Shown here one piece after another: positions 39,747 to 48,292 of a DNA stretch of 64,000 nt. The translations under genes and the position numbers were made by a program. The notes under the pieces are model-generated. The model was not told where the DNA came from and did no database searches. It was given only the letters and a program-made list of their open reading frames with translations. Location: the NCBI GenBank assembly GCA_963714455.1, contig CAVQON010000011.1, positions 62,001-126,000 on the forward strand. The letters are read 5' to 3'. Position 1 is the stretch's first letter; each line of letters starts with the position of its first letter. This stretch comes from CAVQGZ01 sp963714455 (lineage in GTDB: Bacteria; Actinomycetota; Actinomycetes; Jiangellales; Jiangellaceae).

Positions 39747-42389
39747 ATGACCGCCTCGTCGAACGAGATCTCGACCGCCGCCGTCGGCCCGGCCTGGCAC
39801 ACCGAGAGCGTCGGTGCCGTCGCCGACCGTCTGCACACCGACCCGGTCGCCGGCCTCACCCGCCGTGACGCCGGCGAGCGCCTGGCCACCGACGGCCCGA
39901 ACGACCTGCCCGAGCAAGCCGGGCGGAGCCTGTGGGACATGGTGGTCGAGCAGTTCAAGGACGTGATGATCCTTCTGCTGCTGGCTGCGGCAGTGATCTC
40001 GGGCATCGTCGGCGACGCCGTCGACACGATCGCCATCCTCGTCATCATCGTGCTCAACGCCACGATCGGCGTCGTGCAGGGGTACCGCGCCGAGAAGGCC
40101 ATCGAGGCGCTGCGCGCCATGGCGTCCCCGCAAGCCCACGTCGTGCGCAACGGCACCACGACGGTGGTACCGAGCGCGGATGTCGTGGTCGGCGACCTCG
40201 TCCTGCTCGAGGCGGGCGGCGTCGTGCCGGCCGACCTGCGCCTGACCAGCGCGTCGCGGCTGCAGGCAGCTGAGGCGGCGCTCACCGGGGAGTCGCTGCC
40301 CGTCGACAAGGCGACCGAGCGCCTTCTCGACCCGGACGCACCGCTCGGTGACCGCGCCTGCATGGCGTTCCGCGGCACCGAGGTGACGACCGGCCGGGGT
40401 GCGGGGCTGGTGGTCGCCACCGGCTCGCGCACCGAGCTCGGGCAGGTCGCCGGCCTGCTCGCCGGCGTCGAGGACGTCAAGACCCCCCTGCAGAAGAGGC
40501 TGGCCCACCTGTCCAAGCGGCTCGCCACAGCCGTCGTGGTGATCTGCGGCGTCGTCTTCGCCGCCGGGCTGTGGCGAGGCGAGGACCCGTTGGAGATGCT
40601 GCTGACCGCCGTCAGCCTCGCCGTCGCGGCCGTGCCCGAGGCCCTGCCGGCCGTCGTGACGATCTCCCTCGCCCTCGGCGCCTCCGCGATGGTGCGCCAG
40701 AACGCTCTCGTGCGGCGGCTGCCGGCGGTCGAGACGCTCGGCTCGGTCACCTACGTCTGCTCGGACAAGACCGGCACCCTCACCCAGAACCGCATGACTG
40801 TCGATGCCGTGTGGACACCGGACGGCGACGTCGCCGCCCTGGTGCGCGCGGTCGCCGCGTGCAACGACGCCACGATCGACGGCGACACCGAGCATGGCGA
40901 CCCCACCGAGGTGGCGCTCGTCGTCTACGCCCGCGCCCACGACGACGCCGAGCCGCGCGCGGTCGAGCCCACGCCGCCGCGGGTGGCGGAGATCCCGTTC
41001 GACGCCGACCGGCGGCGCATGGTGACGGTGCACGACCTGCCTGCTGCGTTCGGCTCCACCGTCTCGCCCGAGTTCGTCGCCTACGCCAAGGGCGCTCCTG
41101 AGGCGCTGCTGCCGCTCTGCACCCTGGACGACGTTGCCCGTGGCGAGGTCGAGCAGCGCGCGAGCCGCATGGCCGAGTCGGGGCTGCGGGTGCTCGCCGC
41201 GGCGCGACGCGACCTCGCCGAGGTGCCAGGCGACCTTGCCGACGTCGAGCGCGACATGACGTTGCTGGGCCTTGTCGGGCTGCTCGACCCGCCTCGTCCG
41301 GAGGCCGCCGCCGCGGTCGCGGAGTGCCGCACCGCCGGGATCGTCCCGGTGATGATCACCGGCGACCACCCCGACACCGCGCACGCCGTCGCGGCCCGGG
41401 TCGGGGTCGCCGAGGAGCACCACGTCGGCAGCGACGTGCTGACCGGCCGCGACCTGACCGACACCGACGACGACGCCCTGGCCGAGCGGGTGCTCGACGC
41501 CCGGGTGTACGCCCGTGTCGACCCGGCGCAGAAGATCCGCATCGTGCAGGCGCTGCAGGCCAAGGGCCAGGTGGCAGCCATGACCGGGGACGGCGTCAAC
41601 GACGCGCCCGCGCTTCGCCAGGCCGACATCGGGGTGGCGATGGGCCAGGGCGGCACCGACGTCGCCCGTGGCGCGTCGGCGATGGTGCTGCTGGACGACA
41701 ACTTCGCCACGATCGTGGCCGCCGTCCGCGAGGGCCGGCGCATCTACGACAACATCCGCCGCTTCGTGAAGTACACGCTCACCAGCAACGCCGGCGAGAT
41801 CTGGGTGATGTTCCTGGCGCCGTTCCTGGGCTTCCCCCTGCCGCTGCTCCCCCTGCAGATCCTCTGGATCAACCTGGTCACCGACGGGCTGCCCGGGCTC
41901 GCGCTGGCGCGTGAGCCTGCGGAGCCCGGCGTGATGAGGCGCCCGCCGCGTCCGCCGACCGAGAGCGTCTTCGCGCACGGGGTCACCTGGCACATCGGCT
42001 GGGTCGGGCTGCTGATCGGCGGCGTCTCGCTCGCCGGCATGGCGATCGCCTACGGCTCGGGCGCCGACAACTGGCAGACGGTGGTGTTCACCATCCTCGT
42101 GCTCGCCCAGCTCGGGCACTCGATGGCCGTGCGCTCGGAGACCGAGCCCCTGCTGGGACGCCGCTTCTTCGCCAACCCCGCACTGCTGGGGGCGGTCGTG
42201 CTGACGATCGGGCTGCAGATGCTCGTCGTCTACGTCCCGTGGGCGCAGAACATCTTCCGCACCGACGGTCTCACCGGCACACAGCTGGCCATGTGCTTCG
42301 GGCTAGCGGCGATCGTCCCGGTCGCCGTCGAGTGCGAGAAGTTCTTCGTCCGTCGGGGCATGCTCTACGACGTCGCCTCCCGTGGCTGA
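39747..42389 (+). CDS. Cation-translocating P-type ATPase, P2A (Ca2+/cation) type
   Basis: This 880-residue pump has the full P-type layout. An N-terminal cation-ATPase domain (VADRLHTDPVAGLTRRDAGE) precedes the membrane helices. The actuator motif is ALTGESLPVD, the ion-site helix is VAAVPEALPAVVTISLALGA, the phosphorylation site is SDKTGTLTQN and the hinge is TGDGVNDAPALRQADIG. Six C-terminal helices (cation ATPase C domain) follow. The PEAL/PEGL signature and 10-helix layout indicate Ca2+- or Mn2+/Na+-type transport; the ion is not certain. ATG 39747 is supported by alignment of the first domain. Its last 87 bases overlap the convergent TauE gene. Confidence 0.9.
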   Translation: MTASSNEISTAAVGPAWHTESVGAVADRLHTDPVAGLTRRDAGERLATDGPNDLPEQAGRSLWDMVVEQFKDVMILLLLAAAVISGIVGDAVDTIAILVIIVLNATIGVVQGYRAEKAIEALRAMASPQAHVVRNGTTTVVPSADVVVGDLVLLEAGGVVPADLRLTSASRLQAAEAALTGESLPVDKATERLLDPDAPLGDRACMAFRGTEVTTGRGAGLVVATGSRTELGQVAGLLAGVEDVKTPLQKRLAHLSKRLATAVVVICGVVFAAGLWRGEDPLEMLLTAVSLAVAAVPEALPAVVTISLALGASAMVRQNALVRRLPAVETLGSVTYVCSDKTGTLTQNRMTVDAVWTPDGDVAALVRAVAACNDATIDGDTEHGDPTEVALVVYARAHDDAEPRAVEPTPPRVAEIPFDADRRRMVTVHDLPAAFGSTVSPEFVAYAKGAPEALLPLCTLDDVARGEVEQRASRMAESGLRVLAAARRDLAEVPGDLADVERDMTLLGLVGLLDPPRPEAAAAVAECRTAGIVPVMITGDHPDTAHAVAARVGVAEEHHVGSDVLTGRDLTDTDDDALAERVLDARVYARVDPAQKIRIVQALQAKGQVAAMTGDGVNDAPALRQADIGVAMGQGGTDVARGASAMVLLDDNFATIVAAVREGRRIYDNIRRFVKYTLTSNAGEIWVMFLAPFLGFPLPLLPLQILWINLVTDGLPGLALAREPAEPGVMRRPPRPPTESVFAHGVTWHIGWVGLLIGGVSLAGMAIAYGSGADNWQTVVFTILVLAQLGHSMAVRSETEPLLGRRFFANPALLGAVVLTIGLQMLVVYVPWAQNIFRTDGLTGTQLAMCFGLAAIVPVAVECEKFFVRRGMLYDVASRG

Positions 42390-43232
42390 CGGCCCCCGGC
42401 GGCGCCACCACAGCACGGCACCGGTGGCGAGTGCGAGCACCCCGACACCGGCGACGGTGGGCCAGAACCACGCCTGCTCAGACAGTGACGCCGGCACCTG
42501 CTGGGCGAGGATGACAAGCCCCATCACGATCACGAACCAGCCGAACGCCTTGCGCAGGGTGTCGGGGTCGATGCGGCCGTTGAGCCGGCTGCCGACGAGA
42601 CTGCCGAGCACGGCCGCGGCGGTGATCGCACCCGCCAGGGGCCAGTCGATCTCGACGCTGGCCATGTACCCGGCGAGCCCGGCGAACGACTTCATGGCGA
42701 TGACCAGCAGCGACGTCCCCACTGCCGCCGACATCGGCATACCGCCGAGCAGTACCAGTGCGGGGACGATCAAGAACCCGCCGCCAGCACCGACCAGACC
42801 GGTGACCAGGCCGACGACGACTCCGTCGAGCAGAACCCGGCCAACCGGTAGGTCGGCATGTGCCGGCCGGGACGGGGCCTTGCGCCCGCGGATCATCGCG
42901 ACCGCCGTGGCCAGCATCATCAGCGAGAACGCGACGAGCAGCACCGAGCCGGGGATGAACTCGGCCACCCTGCCGCCGGCGTAGGCGCCGGTCATGCCGG
43001 CGACGCCGAACAGCAGGCCGGTGCGCCAGCGCACGCGTCCGGCGCGGGCGTGCGGGATCAGCGCGAACGCACTCGTCGTGCCGACCACGAGCAAGGAGGT
43101 CGCGATGGCCTCCTTGGCGTCCATGCCGGCGACGTACACCAGCAGGGGCACCGCGAGGATCGACCCGCCCCCGCCGAGAAGGCCGAGCGACACCCCGACC
43201 AGCACGGCCAGGACGACCGCCAGCGCGATCAT
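42303..43232 (-). CDS. TauE/SafE-family sulfite or sulfonate exporter
   Basis: This 309-residue protein has eight membrane segments. The two internal repeats start with GLLGGGGSILAVPLLVYVAG and GLVGAGGGFLIVPALVLLGG, the glycine-rich signature of the TauE/SafE family, which exports sulfite, sulfoacetate or similar anions. In this operon, downstream of a persulfide dioxygenase, sulfite is the logical cargo. The tail after the last helix is hydrophilic and overlaps the P-type ATPase gene on the other strand by 87 bases. Its start overlaps the upstream gene by four bases. Confidence 0.9.
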   Translation of the reverse strand: MIALAVVLAVLVGVSLGLLGGGGSILAVPLLVYVAGMDAKEAIATSLLVVGTTSAFALIPHARAGRVRWRTGLLFGVAGMTGAYAGGRVAEFIPGSVLLVAFSLMMLATAVAMIRGRKAPSRPAHADLPVGRVLLDGVVVGLVTGLVGAGGGFLIVPALVLLGGMPMSAAVGTSLLVIAMKSFAGLAGYMASVEIDWPLAGAITAAAVLGSLVGSRLNGRIDPDTLRKAFGWFVIVMGLVILAQQVPASLSEQAWFWPTVAGVGVLALATGAVLWWRRRGPSATGGDVVEHAPTDEELLALDGDRDDRR

Positions 43233-44611
43233 GCGTGGGCCGGTTGCTCAGCGCCCATCTCGAGGCCGGCGGTAACGGCATTCGGGTAGAAGTCCCCGTC
43301 CACCAGCACCACGTCACGTCCGGCGGCCTGCAGGATCGAGGCACCGATCGACGCGCGGAACCCTGCCGCGCAGTGCAGCCAGACCTCGCGGTCGGTGGGC
43401 ACCTCGTCGATGCGGCCGAGCAGCTCGTGCAGCGGAAGATGTGCCGTGCCGACGATGTGGCCGTCGCGGCGCTCGTCGTCGCGCCGCAGGTCGATGACGT
43501 ACGGGTCCTCGCCCTGCGCGCGGGCAGCGGCGACGTCGGAGTAGGAGACGACGGGGTAGCTGGCCAAGGGCTCGCCACCCGTCCAGTCCTCGGGCTTGCC
43601 GGTGGCCATGGCGGCCGGTCGGTCGATGCCGATGCGCACCATCTCGCGCTGGGCCTCCGCCACGTCGTCCGCGGTCTCGCCGAGCAGGGTCACCGGGGTG
43701 CCCCAGGGGATGATCCAGCCCAGGTAGGTGACGAACGAGTTGTCGAGCCCGACGTTGTACGACTGCGGCAGGTGGCCGGCGGCGAACGCCGTGCGGGTAC
43801 GCAGGTCGACCACCCACTCACCGGCCTCGATGCGCCGGCGCAGCTCGGCGGGGTCGGCCGCGGCCGGGGGCGAGAGGTCGATGTCGGTCGGCCCGGAGGC
43901 GTTCGTCGGACCCATGTGGGCGTAGTACGCCGGGTAGGCGACAAGGCCGGCGATGAGCTCGTCGACGTAGTCGTCCTCGGACTTGGTCAGGACGGGGTTC
44001 GTCGCCTTCTCGTTGCCGATCGTGGACGACAGGCCCTCGGCCTGGGTCGCCGAGCAGAACGAGCCGAAGCCGTGGGTCGGGAAGACGGCGGTCTCGTCGG
44101 AAAGCTCGCGTGCCAGCCGCGCCGCGGAGCCCCACTGGTGGCGGGCCAGGGTGTCGGCGTGCTCGAAGCCCAGCAGGTCGGGGCGTCCGGTCGAGCCGTA
44201 GAGCAGCGACCCGCCGGTGAAGACGCCGGCGGGGGCTCCGTCGAGGTCGGTGATCGCGAAGCTGAGGTGGGTGAACGTGTGGCCGGGCGTGTGGATGACC
44301 CGTACCCGCATGTCACCGGTCTCGATCACGTCGCCGTCACGCACCGGGACCCGCTCGTACGCCACCGGGTCGTCGGCGTTGACGCAGTACTGCGCGCCGA
44401 CCTGCTCGGCCAGGCGGAACCCGCCGGTGACGTAGTCGTTGTGGATGTGCGTCTCGAAGACATGGGTGATGCGCAGCCCACGAGGCTCGGTGATGGCCAG
44501 CACTCGGTCGATGTCGCGCTGCGGGTCGACGACCACAGCGACGGTGCCGTCGTGGGCGACGTAGGAGCGGTCGCCGAGCGACGCGGTGTCCAGGGGGATG
44601 ATCTCGATCAT
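43229..44611 (-). CDS. CstB-like persulfide dioxygenase-rhodanese
   Basis: This 460-residue fusion enzyme detoxifies persulfides. The N-terminal MBL domain has the ETHE1-type iron site in ETHIHNDYVTGG (His55, His57, Asp59). A central rhodanese-like domain (WVVDLRTRTAFAAGHLPQSY) lacks a catalytic cysteine. The last domain is an active rhodanese with Cys414 in LHCAAGFRA. This three-part order is that of CstB, which oxidises glutathione, CoA or bacillithiol persulfide and releases thiosulfate or sulfite. It lies between a single-domain rhodanese and a TauE exporter. The host thiol (probably mycothiol in an actinobacterium) is inferred. Confidence 0.9.
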   Translation of the reverse strand: MIEIIPLDTASLGDRSYVAHDGTVAVVVDPQRDIDRVLAITEPRGLRITHVFETHIHNDYVTGGFRLAEQVGAQYCVNADDPVAYERVPVRDGDVIETGDMRVRVIHTPGHTFTHLSFAITDLDGAPAGVFTGGSLLYGSTGRPDLLGFEHADTLARHQWGSAARLARELSDETAVFPTHGFGSFCSATQAEGLSSTIGNEKATNPVLTKSEDDYVDELIAGLVAYPAYYAHMGPTNASGPTDIDLSPPAAADPAELRRRIEAGEWVVDLRTRTAFAAGHLPQSYNVGLDNSFVTYLGWIIPWGTPVTLLGETADDVAEAQREMVRIGIDRPAAMATGKPEDWTGGEPLASYPVVSYSDVAAARAQGEDPYVIDLRRDDERRDGHIVGTAHLPLHELLGRIDEVPTDREVWLHCAAGFRASIGASILQAAGRDVVLVDGDFYPNAVTAGLEMGAEQPAHA

Positions 44612-44624
44612 GGTGACTGCCTCC

Positions 44625-44966
44625 TCAGCAGGCGTGCGAACCGGTGACGACGGGAAGACCTGCTGCCTTCCACGCCTGCGTGCCTCCAGCGACAGAGACA
44701 GCGTCTACTCCTGCCCCCTCCAGCATGCGCGCCGCGTTCGCGCTGCGCACGCCCGTCCGGCAGATCAAGTACACCGGCCGGTTTCCGTGGGCCTGGCGGC
44801 GCAGGTCGCGCGCGTGGCGACCGATCGCGCTCAGCGGCACCAGCGTGGCGCACGGAACGTGCCCCTCGACGTACTCGTGGGCCTCGCGGACGTCGACGAC
44901 GACGGCGCCGTCGCGGGTCGCGGCGGCCAGGGCCGTGGTGTCGATCTCACGAACGGCAACAGGCAT
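44625..44966 (-). CDS. Single-domain rhodanese (sulfurtransferase)
   Basis: This 113-residue rhodanese carries the catalytic Cys69 in the loop CRTGVRSANAA. The DVREAHEYVEGHVP motif is intact. The CRxGxR loop is typical of thiosulfate or persulfide sulfurtransferases. It is first in the operon rhodanese-CstB-TauE, 13 bases before the next gene. ATG 44966 has AAGGAG about eight bases upstream. A perfect CsoR/CstR-type palindrome lies 37 bases upstream, so the operon is probably repressed until sulfide or persulfide rises. Confidence 0.9.
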   Translation of the reverse strand: MPVAVREIDTTALAAATRDGAVVVDVREAHEYVEGHVPCATLVPLSAIGRHARDLRRQAHGNRPVYLICRTGVRSANAARMLEGAGVDAVSVAGGTQAWKAAGLPVVTGSHAC

Positions 44967-45002
44967 GGCAAGACTCCTTCTGGCGTGTTCTCAGGGCTCC
45001 AT

Positions 45003-45024
45003 CGTATACCCCCGGGGGTATACG
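45003..45024. promoter_or_regulatory. CsoR/CstR-type operator, perfect 22-base palindrome
   Basis: The half CGTATACCCCC (45003-45013) is followed directly by its exact complement (45014-45024). TATACCCC/GGGGTATA with a G/C centre is the operator pattern of CsoR-family repressors, including persulfide-sensing CstR. It lies 37 bases before the rhodanese start. No CsoR/CstR gene is in the window, so the regulator is encoded elsewhere. Confidence 0.8.
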
Positions 45025-45085
45025 CGCCACCCAGCCTCCCGCGCTGCGCCCGAGCGATGCGCGGGCATGGGCGGGACCTGCCCGA

Positions 45086-45163
45086 TGGGTGGCGCTGTGG
45101 TGTCGCGTTCGCGCCCGTGGGTGGCATCCGGGTGTCGCGGGAGCGACAGCTGCGCGCCACCCA
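45086..45163. repeat. Nested direct and inverted repeats in the rhodanese upstream region
   Basis: TGGGTGGC followed by TGTCGC occurs twice with a 32-base period (from 45086 and 45118). The second copy is mirrored by GCGACA (45143-45148) and GCCACCCA (45156-45163), forming a two-tier hairpin around the loop GGGA. A further GCGCCACCCA is at 45024-45033, next to the palindrome. Nothing coding was found in 44967-45252 otherwise. Confidence 0.6.
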
Positions 45164-45252
45164 CAGCCGAACCAGCGACAGCGATCCACCATCGACGCCA
45201 TCCTCATCTCGCGCGCGGGCGCGCGGGGGACGGTGCGGGGCTCGGAGCCCGT

Positions 45253-46179
45253 CTACTCCTCGCGTGAGTCCATGTCGGCGAGAAAGCGCTCGACCTGCGC
45301 GGCGATCTCGTCGCCGGTGGGCAGGTCGGACGCACTCATCGGCGCGTCGTCCGCACCGTCGCTCGTGCCGTCGATCTCGCGGGACGACGCGACGGCGTCG
45401 TACTGGGCCTCCAGCGACTCCACAGCCGCGACGTTCTCAGGGTTCTGCGCGATCTGGGCGGCGATCTCGTGCAACGCCTGGTCGGCCGCGTCGGCGAGGG
45501 CGTCGGTCGGCAACGTGAGCCCGGACGCCGCAGCCACGTGGGCGAGCAACGTCACCGACGCCGACGGGTACTCCGCGCTCACCAGGTAGTGCGGGACGTG
45601 GGCCGCGAACCCCATGGCAGCGTGGCCCGTGTCGCCGAGGTGCAGCTCGATCATGCCGGTGAGGTGACCAGGCACCTCCAGCGAGCCGACCCACGGGGCG
45701 TGGGCCTTGACCAGCGACGGGTCGGTCGCGTGCGCCGTGACGTCCACCGGGCGGGTGTGGGGCACCGGCCACGGGATGGCGTGCATCCCGACGGTCAACC
45801 GCACACCGAAGCGGTCGACCAGGTCGCCGACAGCCTGGGTGAGGCGCTGCCAGGCGTGGTCGGGCTCCTGCCCGTGCAGCAGCAGAAACGGCACCCCCGC
45901 CGCGTCCACCACCTCGACCAGCTCGAGCGAGGGCAGGTCGACAGCGACGAAGTGGTCGGTCAGGAACGTCATGCGGGGACGACGAGCCCGGTAGTCGTAG
46001 AGGTCGTCGAGGTCGAACGTGGCCACGACGCGGTGCTCCAGCGTGGCCAGCAGATGCTCGACGGCGAGGCGTCCGGCCTGACCGGCGTCCAAGAAGCCCG
46101 ACAGCGAGTGCACCAGCACCGGCGAGTCGGCCTCGATCTCGTCGGTCAGCAGCTCGTACAGCTCGCTCGGCTCTCGCAT
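45253..46179 (-). CDS. PAC2-family protein
   Basis: This 308-residue protein has the PAC2 domain (proteasome assembly chaperone-like). Recognisable stretches are SPVLVHSLSGFLDAGQAGRL at the start, LLLHGQEPDHAWQRLTQAV, and GFAAHVPHYLVSAEYPSASV in the centre. Actinobacteria have one or more such proteins; their role, perhaps linked to protein quality control, is not established. The C-terminal 60 residues are acidic. ATG 46179 has ATGGAGGC just upstream. It is divergent from a small membrane-protein gene. Confidence 0.85.
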   Translation of the reverse strand: MREPSELYELLTDEIEADSPVLVHSLSGFLDAGQAGRLAVEHLLATLEHRVVATFDLDDLYDYRARRPRMTFLTDHFVAVDLPSLELVEVVDAAGVPFLLLHGQEPDHAWQRLTQAVGDLVDRFGVRLTVGMHAIPWPVPHTRPVDVTAHATDPSLVKAHAPWVGSLEVPGHLTGMIELHLGDTGHAAMGFAAHVPHYLVSAEYPSASVTLLAHVAAASGLTLPTDALADAADQALHEIAAQIAQNPENVAAVESLEAQYDAVASSREIDGTSDGADDAPMSASDLPTGDEIAAQVERFLADMDSREE

Positions 46180-46299
46180 GCCTCCATTGTCGTCCGCTCT
46201 GCCCCCCGGGACCAACGCAAGGGGGCGCGACAGGCCAACCATCACGTCGCGGGCTGGTCGGCCAGACTGGGCGCGCCGCAGCGACCGAGAGAGAGTCCG

Positions 46300-46479
46300 A
46301 TGACCGCCACCCCGGGCGAGGTCTTCACCGTCGCACTGCGCGTGGGCTGGACACAGCGTCGCCTGCCCGGGGTGCTCGCCGCCGGCCTGTTCGTGGCGCT
46401 GCACGTAGGACAGCTTCCGTCGTGGGCTGTGGTCGTGGCAGCCGTGCTGGTCAGCCCCCTGCTCGACCTGCTCGGATGA
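46300..46479 (+). CDS. 59-residue membrane protein of unknown function
   Basis: The frame begins with an ATG preceded by GAGAGAGAG and encodes a short N-terminus (MTATPGEVFTVALRVGWTQR) and a hydrophobic remainder (about residues 22-58) that could form one or two membrane helices. Its stop overlaps an ATG of the next frame (ATGA at 46476-46479). No family is recognised; coding potential is supported by the overlap, ribosome binding site and codon use. Confidence 0.5.
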   Translation: MTATPGEVFTVALRVGWTQRRLPGVLAAGLFVALHVGQLPSWAVVVAAVLVSPLLDLLG

Positions 46480-46511
46480 GGATCGTCGCGGCACGCGGCA
46501 CACTGGTCACC

Positions 46512-47039
46512 ATGGGTGCCCGACGGCTGGCGACACGAGCGGCGGCCGGCGTCGCGTGCCTGGCCGCGTCGCTGGCACTCGCCGGATGCGCCGACACCCC
46601 CAGCCAGCAGGAGTTCGACGCCGCGATGGCCACCTTCGACGCCCTGCCTGCCGAGGCGAAGGCGTACGCGTGCGCCGACGACTGGTTCGCCGTGCAGCAA
46701 GGCGTCGAGGGGTTCGTGCTCGTCGAGCGGTGCGGCGCGGGAACGGGCCAGGCGGTGACGTCCAGCCAGCCGCTGAGCGCCGGGTTCGAGCGTGCCGAGC
46801 AGCGGTATGCCCAGGACTACTACGCCGAGAACCCGCCGGACGCCGGACTTCTCTCCGGCGCCGACCGCGACGTGCTGTGCGAGCAGAGCGAGGCCGACAT
46901 CACCGCGGGCATCGAGCAGTGGCGCGAGCAGACGCAGTTTCCGTCGTGGGAGGGCGTGGAGTTCGTCCCATCCGTCGAGCACGAGGTGGCCAAGCTGGTG
47001 ATCTGGCGCGACGTCGCGTGCCCCGTGCTGGGCTCCTGA
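46512..47039 (+). CDS. Putative lipoprotein
   Basis: This protein of about 175 residues has a signal sequence with basic N-terminus (MGARRLATRAAAGVAC) and a lipobox LALAGC; the cysteine at about residue 25 would be lipidated. The mature part is soluble with three further cysteines (YACADDW, VERCGAG, LCEQSEAD) and a C-terminal one (VACPVLG). No known domain is recognised. An alternative ATG at 46476 overlaps the upstream small gene, but would give an unusually long signal of 37 residues. Confidence 0.65.
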   Translation: MGARRLATRAAAGVACLAASLALAGCADTPSQQEFDAAMATFDALPAEAKAYACADDWFAVQQGVEGFVLVERCGAGTGQAVTSSQPLSAGFERAEQRYAQDYYAENPPDAGLLSGADRDVLCEQSEADITAGIEQWREQTQFPSWEGVEFVPSVEHEVAKLVIWRDVACPVLGS

Positions 47040-47057
47040 CCGGCCTCGAACCGACGT

Positions 47058-47612
47058 CTACCAGGGCTCGCCGGGCGCTTCGCCGCCGTAGACCCAGCGC
47101 ATCATCTCCGGCCACGGCCCGAACCCGGCCTCGACGTTGAGGTGCGCACCGCCGGGCACGCGACGCACCGGCAGCCCGGACGCCAGCACCTCGGCCGGAT
47201 CGGGCAGCCACGGGTCACCCTCACCGAGCACCACGGTGGTGTCGGGGCAGGCGAGCAGCATGCCGGTGTCCAGCGGCGCCGGGGTGAACGTCGGAATCTG
47301 GCGCGCGATCTCGGCCTGGCCCGGCGGGGCCACCAGCAGCACCCGGCCGGCGACGACGTGGCCCATCGCCGTGGCCACGTGCGACCACAGCTGGCAGCCG
47401 AGGGAGTGCGCCACGACCTCCAGGGCCGTCTCCTCCTCGTTCAGCAGCAGCGGCAGCACGGTGTCGAGCCACGGGCCGAGGCTGGGCGCACCGGCGCCGG
47501 GAAGGTCGGGGTAGCGCACGTCGATCCCACCTGCTGCGGCCGTCTCGGCCAGCCAGGTCTGCCAGTGCGTGGGCTCGTTGCCGTCCAGCCCGTGCAGGAT
47601 CAGCAGCGGCAT
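47058..47612 (-). CDS. RBBP9/YdeN-family alpha/beta hydrolase
   Basis: This 184-residue hydrolase is of the small serine hydrolase family RBBP9/YdeN. LLILHGLDGNEPTHWQTWLA is the N-terminal strand and HWQ signature. The nucleophile is Ser in VVAHSLGCQLWSH. The acid and histidine appear in VVLGEGDPWLPDPAE and VPGGAHLNVEAGFG. Length is typical. Substrate is unknown. It lies on the minus strand just downstream of the CNB-domain gene. Confidence 0.85.
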   Translation of the reverse strand: MPLLILHGLDGNEPTHWQTWLAETAAAGGIDVRYPDLPGAGAPSLGPWLDTVLPLLLNEEETALEVVAHSLGCQLWSHVATAMGHVVAGRVLLVAPPGQAEIARQIPTFTPAPLDTGMLLACPDTTVVLGEGDPWLPDPAEVLASGLPVRRVPGGAHLNVEAGFGPWPEMMRWVYGGEAPGEPW

Positions 47613-47633
47613 GTCAACCCCCGTCCCTCTCGC

Positions 47634-48098
47634 TCAGTCACCCGCGTCCGCCAGACGTGCCTCGGCCTCACTCAGGCGCTCCTCCAGCATCCGGAAGCGT
47701 GCCGTCATCGCCAGCAGCAGCTCGAGCGCGACGCTGGGGCTGCCTTCGAGCACGTCCAAGAAGTCCGAGGACGTCAAGAAGCCGGTGCGCAGGTCGTCCT
47801 GCGCCCGCACGGTCGCCACCCGAGGCTGGCCGTCGAGCAGGGCGATCTCGCCGATGTGCTCCCCGACCCCGACGACGGCGAGCGGCACGGCACCCCGCTC
47901 GACCAGGGCCGTCCCCCGAAGGATGAGGAACAACCCGGACGCCTCGTCGCCCTCGGCAACCACCACGGCGCCGGGCTCGTAGTCGGCCACCGTCACTCGC
48001 TCGGCGAGCACGCTGAGGACGTCGTCGTCCATCTCACGCAGCAGGTCTACCCCGCGTAGCTGGTTGAGCAACGCCGACACGGAGTACTCGACAGCCAT
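47634..48098 (-). CDS. Cyclic nucleotide-binding domain protein without HTH
   Basis: This 154-residue protein consists of one cNMP-binding barrel. ADYEPGAVVVAEGDEASGLF and VGEHIGEIALLDGQPRVATV are the double-psi and phosphate-cassette segments. A short helical C-terminus (residues 125-154, MTARFRMLEERLSEAEARL) could be a coiled coil. No DNA-binding domain or enzyme is attached, so it may act as a cAMP-responsive adaptor or a partner of another protein. It is upstream of the hydrolase and divergent from tetR. Confidence 0.8.
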   Translation of the reverse strand: MAVEYSVSALLNQLRGVDLLREMDDDVLSVLAERVTVADYEPGAVVVAEGDEASGLFLILRGTALVERGAVPLAVVGVGEHIGEIALLDGQPRVATVRAQDDLRTGFLTSSDFLDVLEGSPSVALELLLAMTARFRMLEERLSEAEARLADAGD

Positions 48099-48215
48099 GT
48101 TCGCCTCCCTGATCACCGCGAGCGTACTTGCCCCCGCCGGTGCAGGGATGAGCAGCACGACGTCGCCCGGTGGCCCCGCGGCTGCCGGCCCGCGAATCGG
48201 TTGACAGAGCAATCA

Positions 48216-48250
48216 CTGACCGCTCGGTTTGACACTGACCAAGCGGTCAG
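48216..48250. promoter_or_regulatory. Tandem TetR-type operators overlapping the tetR-mmpL promoter
   Basis: CTGACC-AAGC-GGTCAG at 48235-48250 is a perfect 16-base dyad. CTGACC-GCTC-GGTTTG at 48216-48231 is a degenerate copy 19 bases upstream. The second site lies between a -35-like TTGACA (48229-48234) and a -10-like CACACT (48253-48258), so a bound repressor would block transcription. A second TTGACA occurs at 48201. Confidence 0.65.
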
Positions 48251-48292
48251 CGCACACTCCATCTCGCCCACGACAAGCCTGGAGGACGAGAA

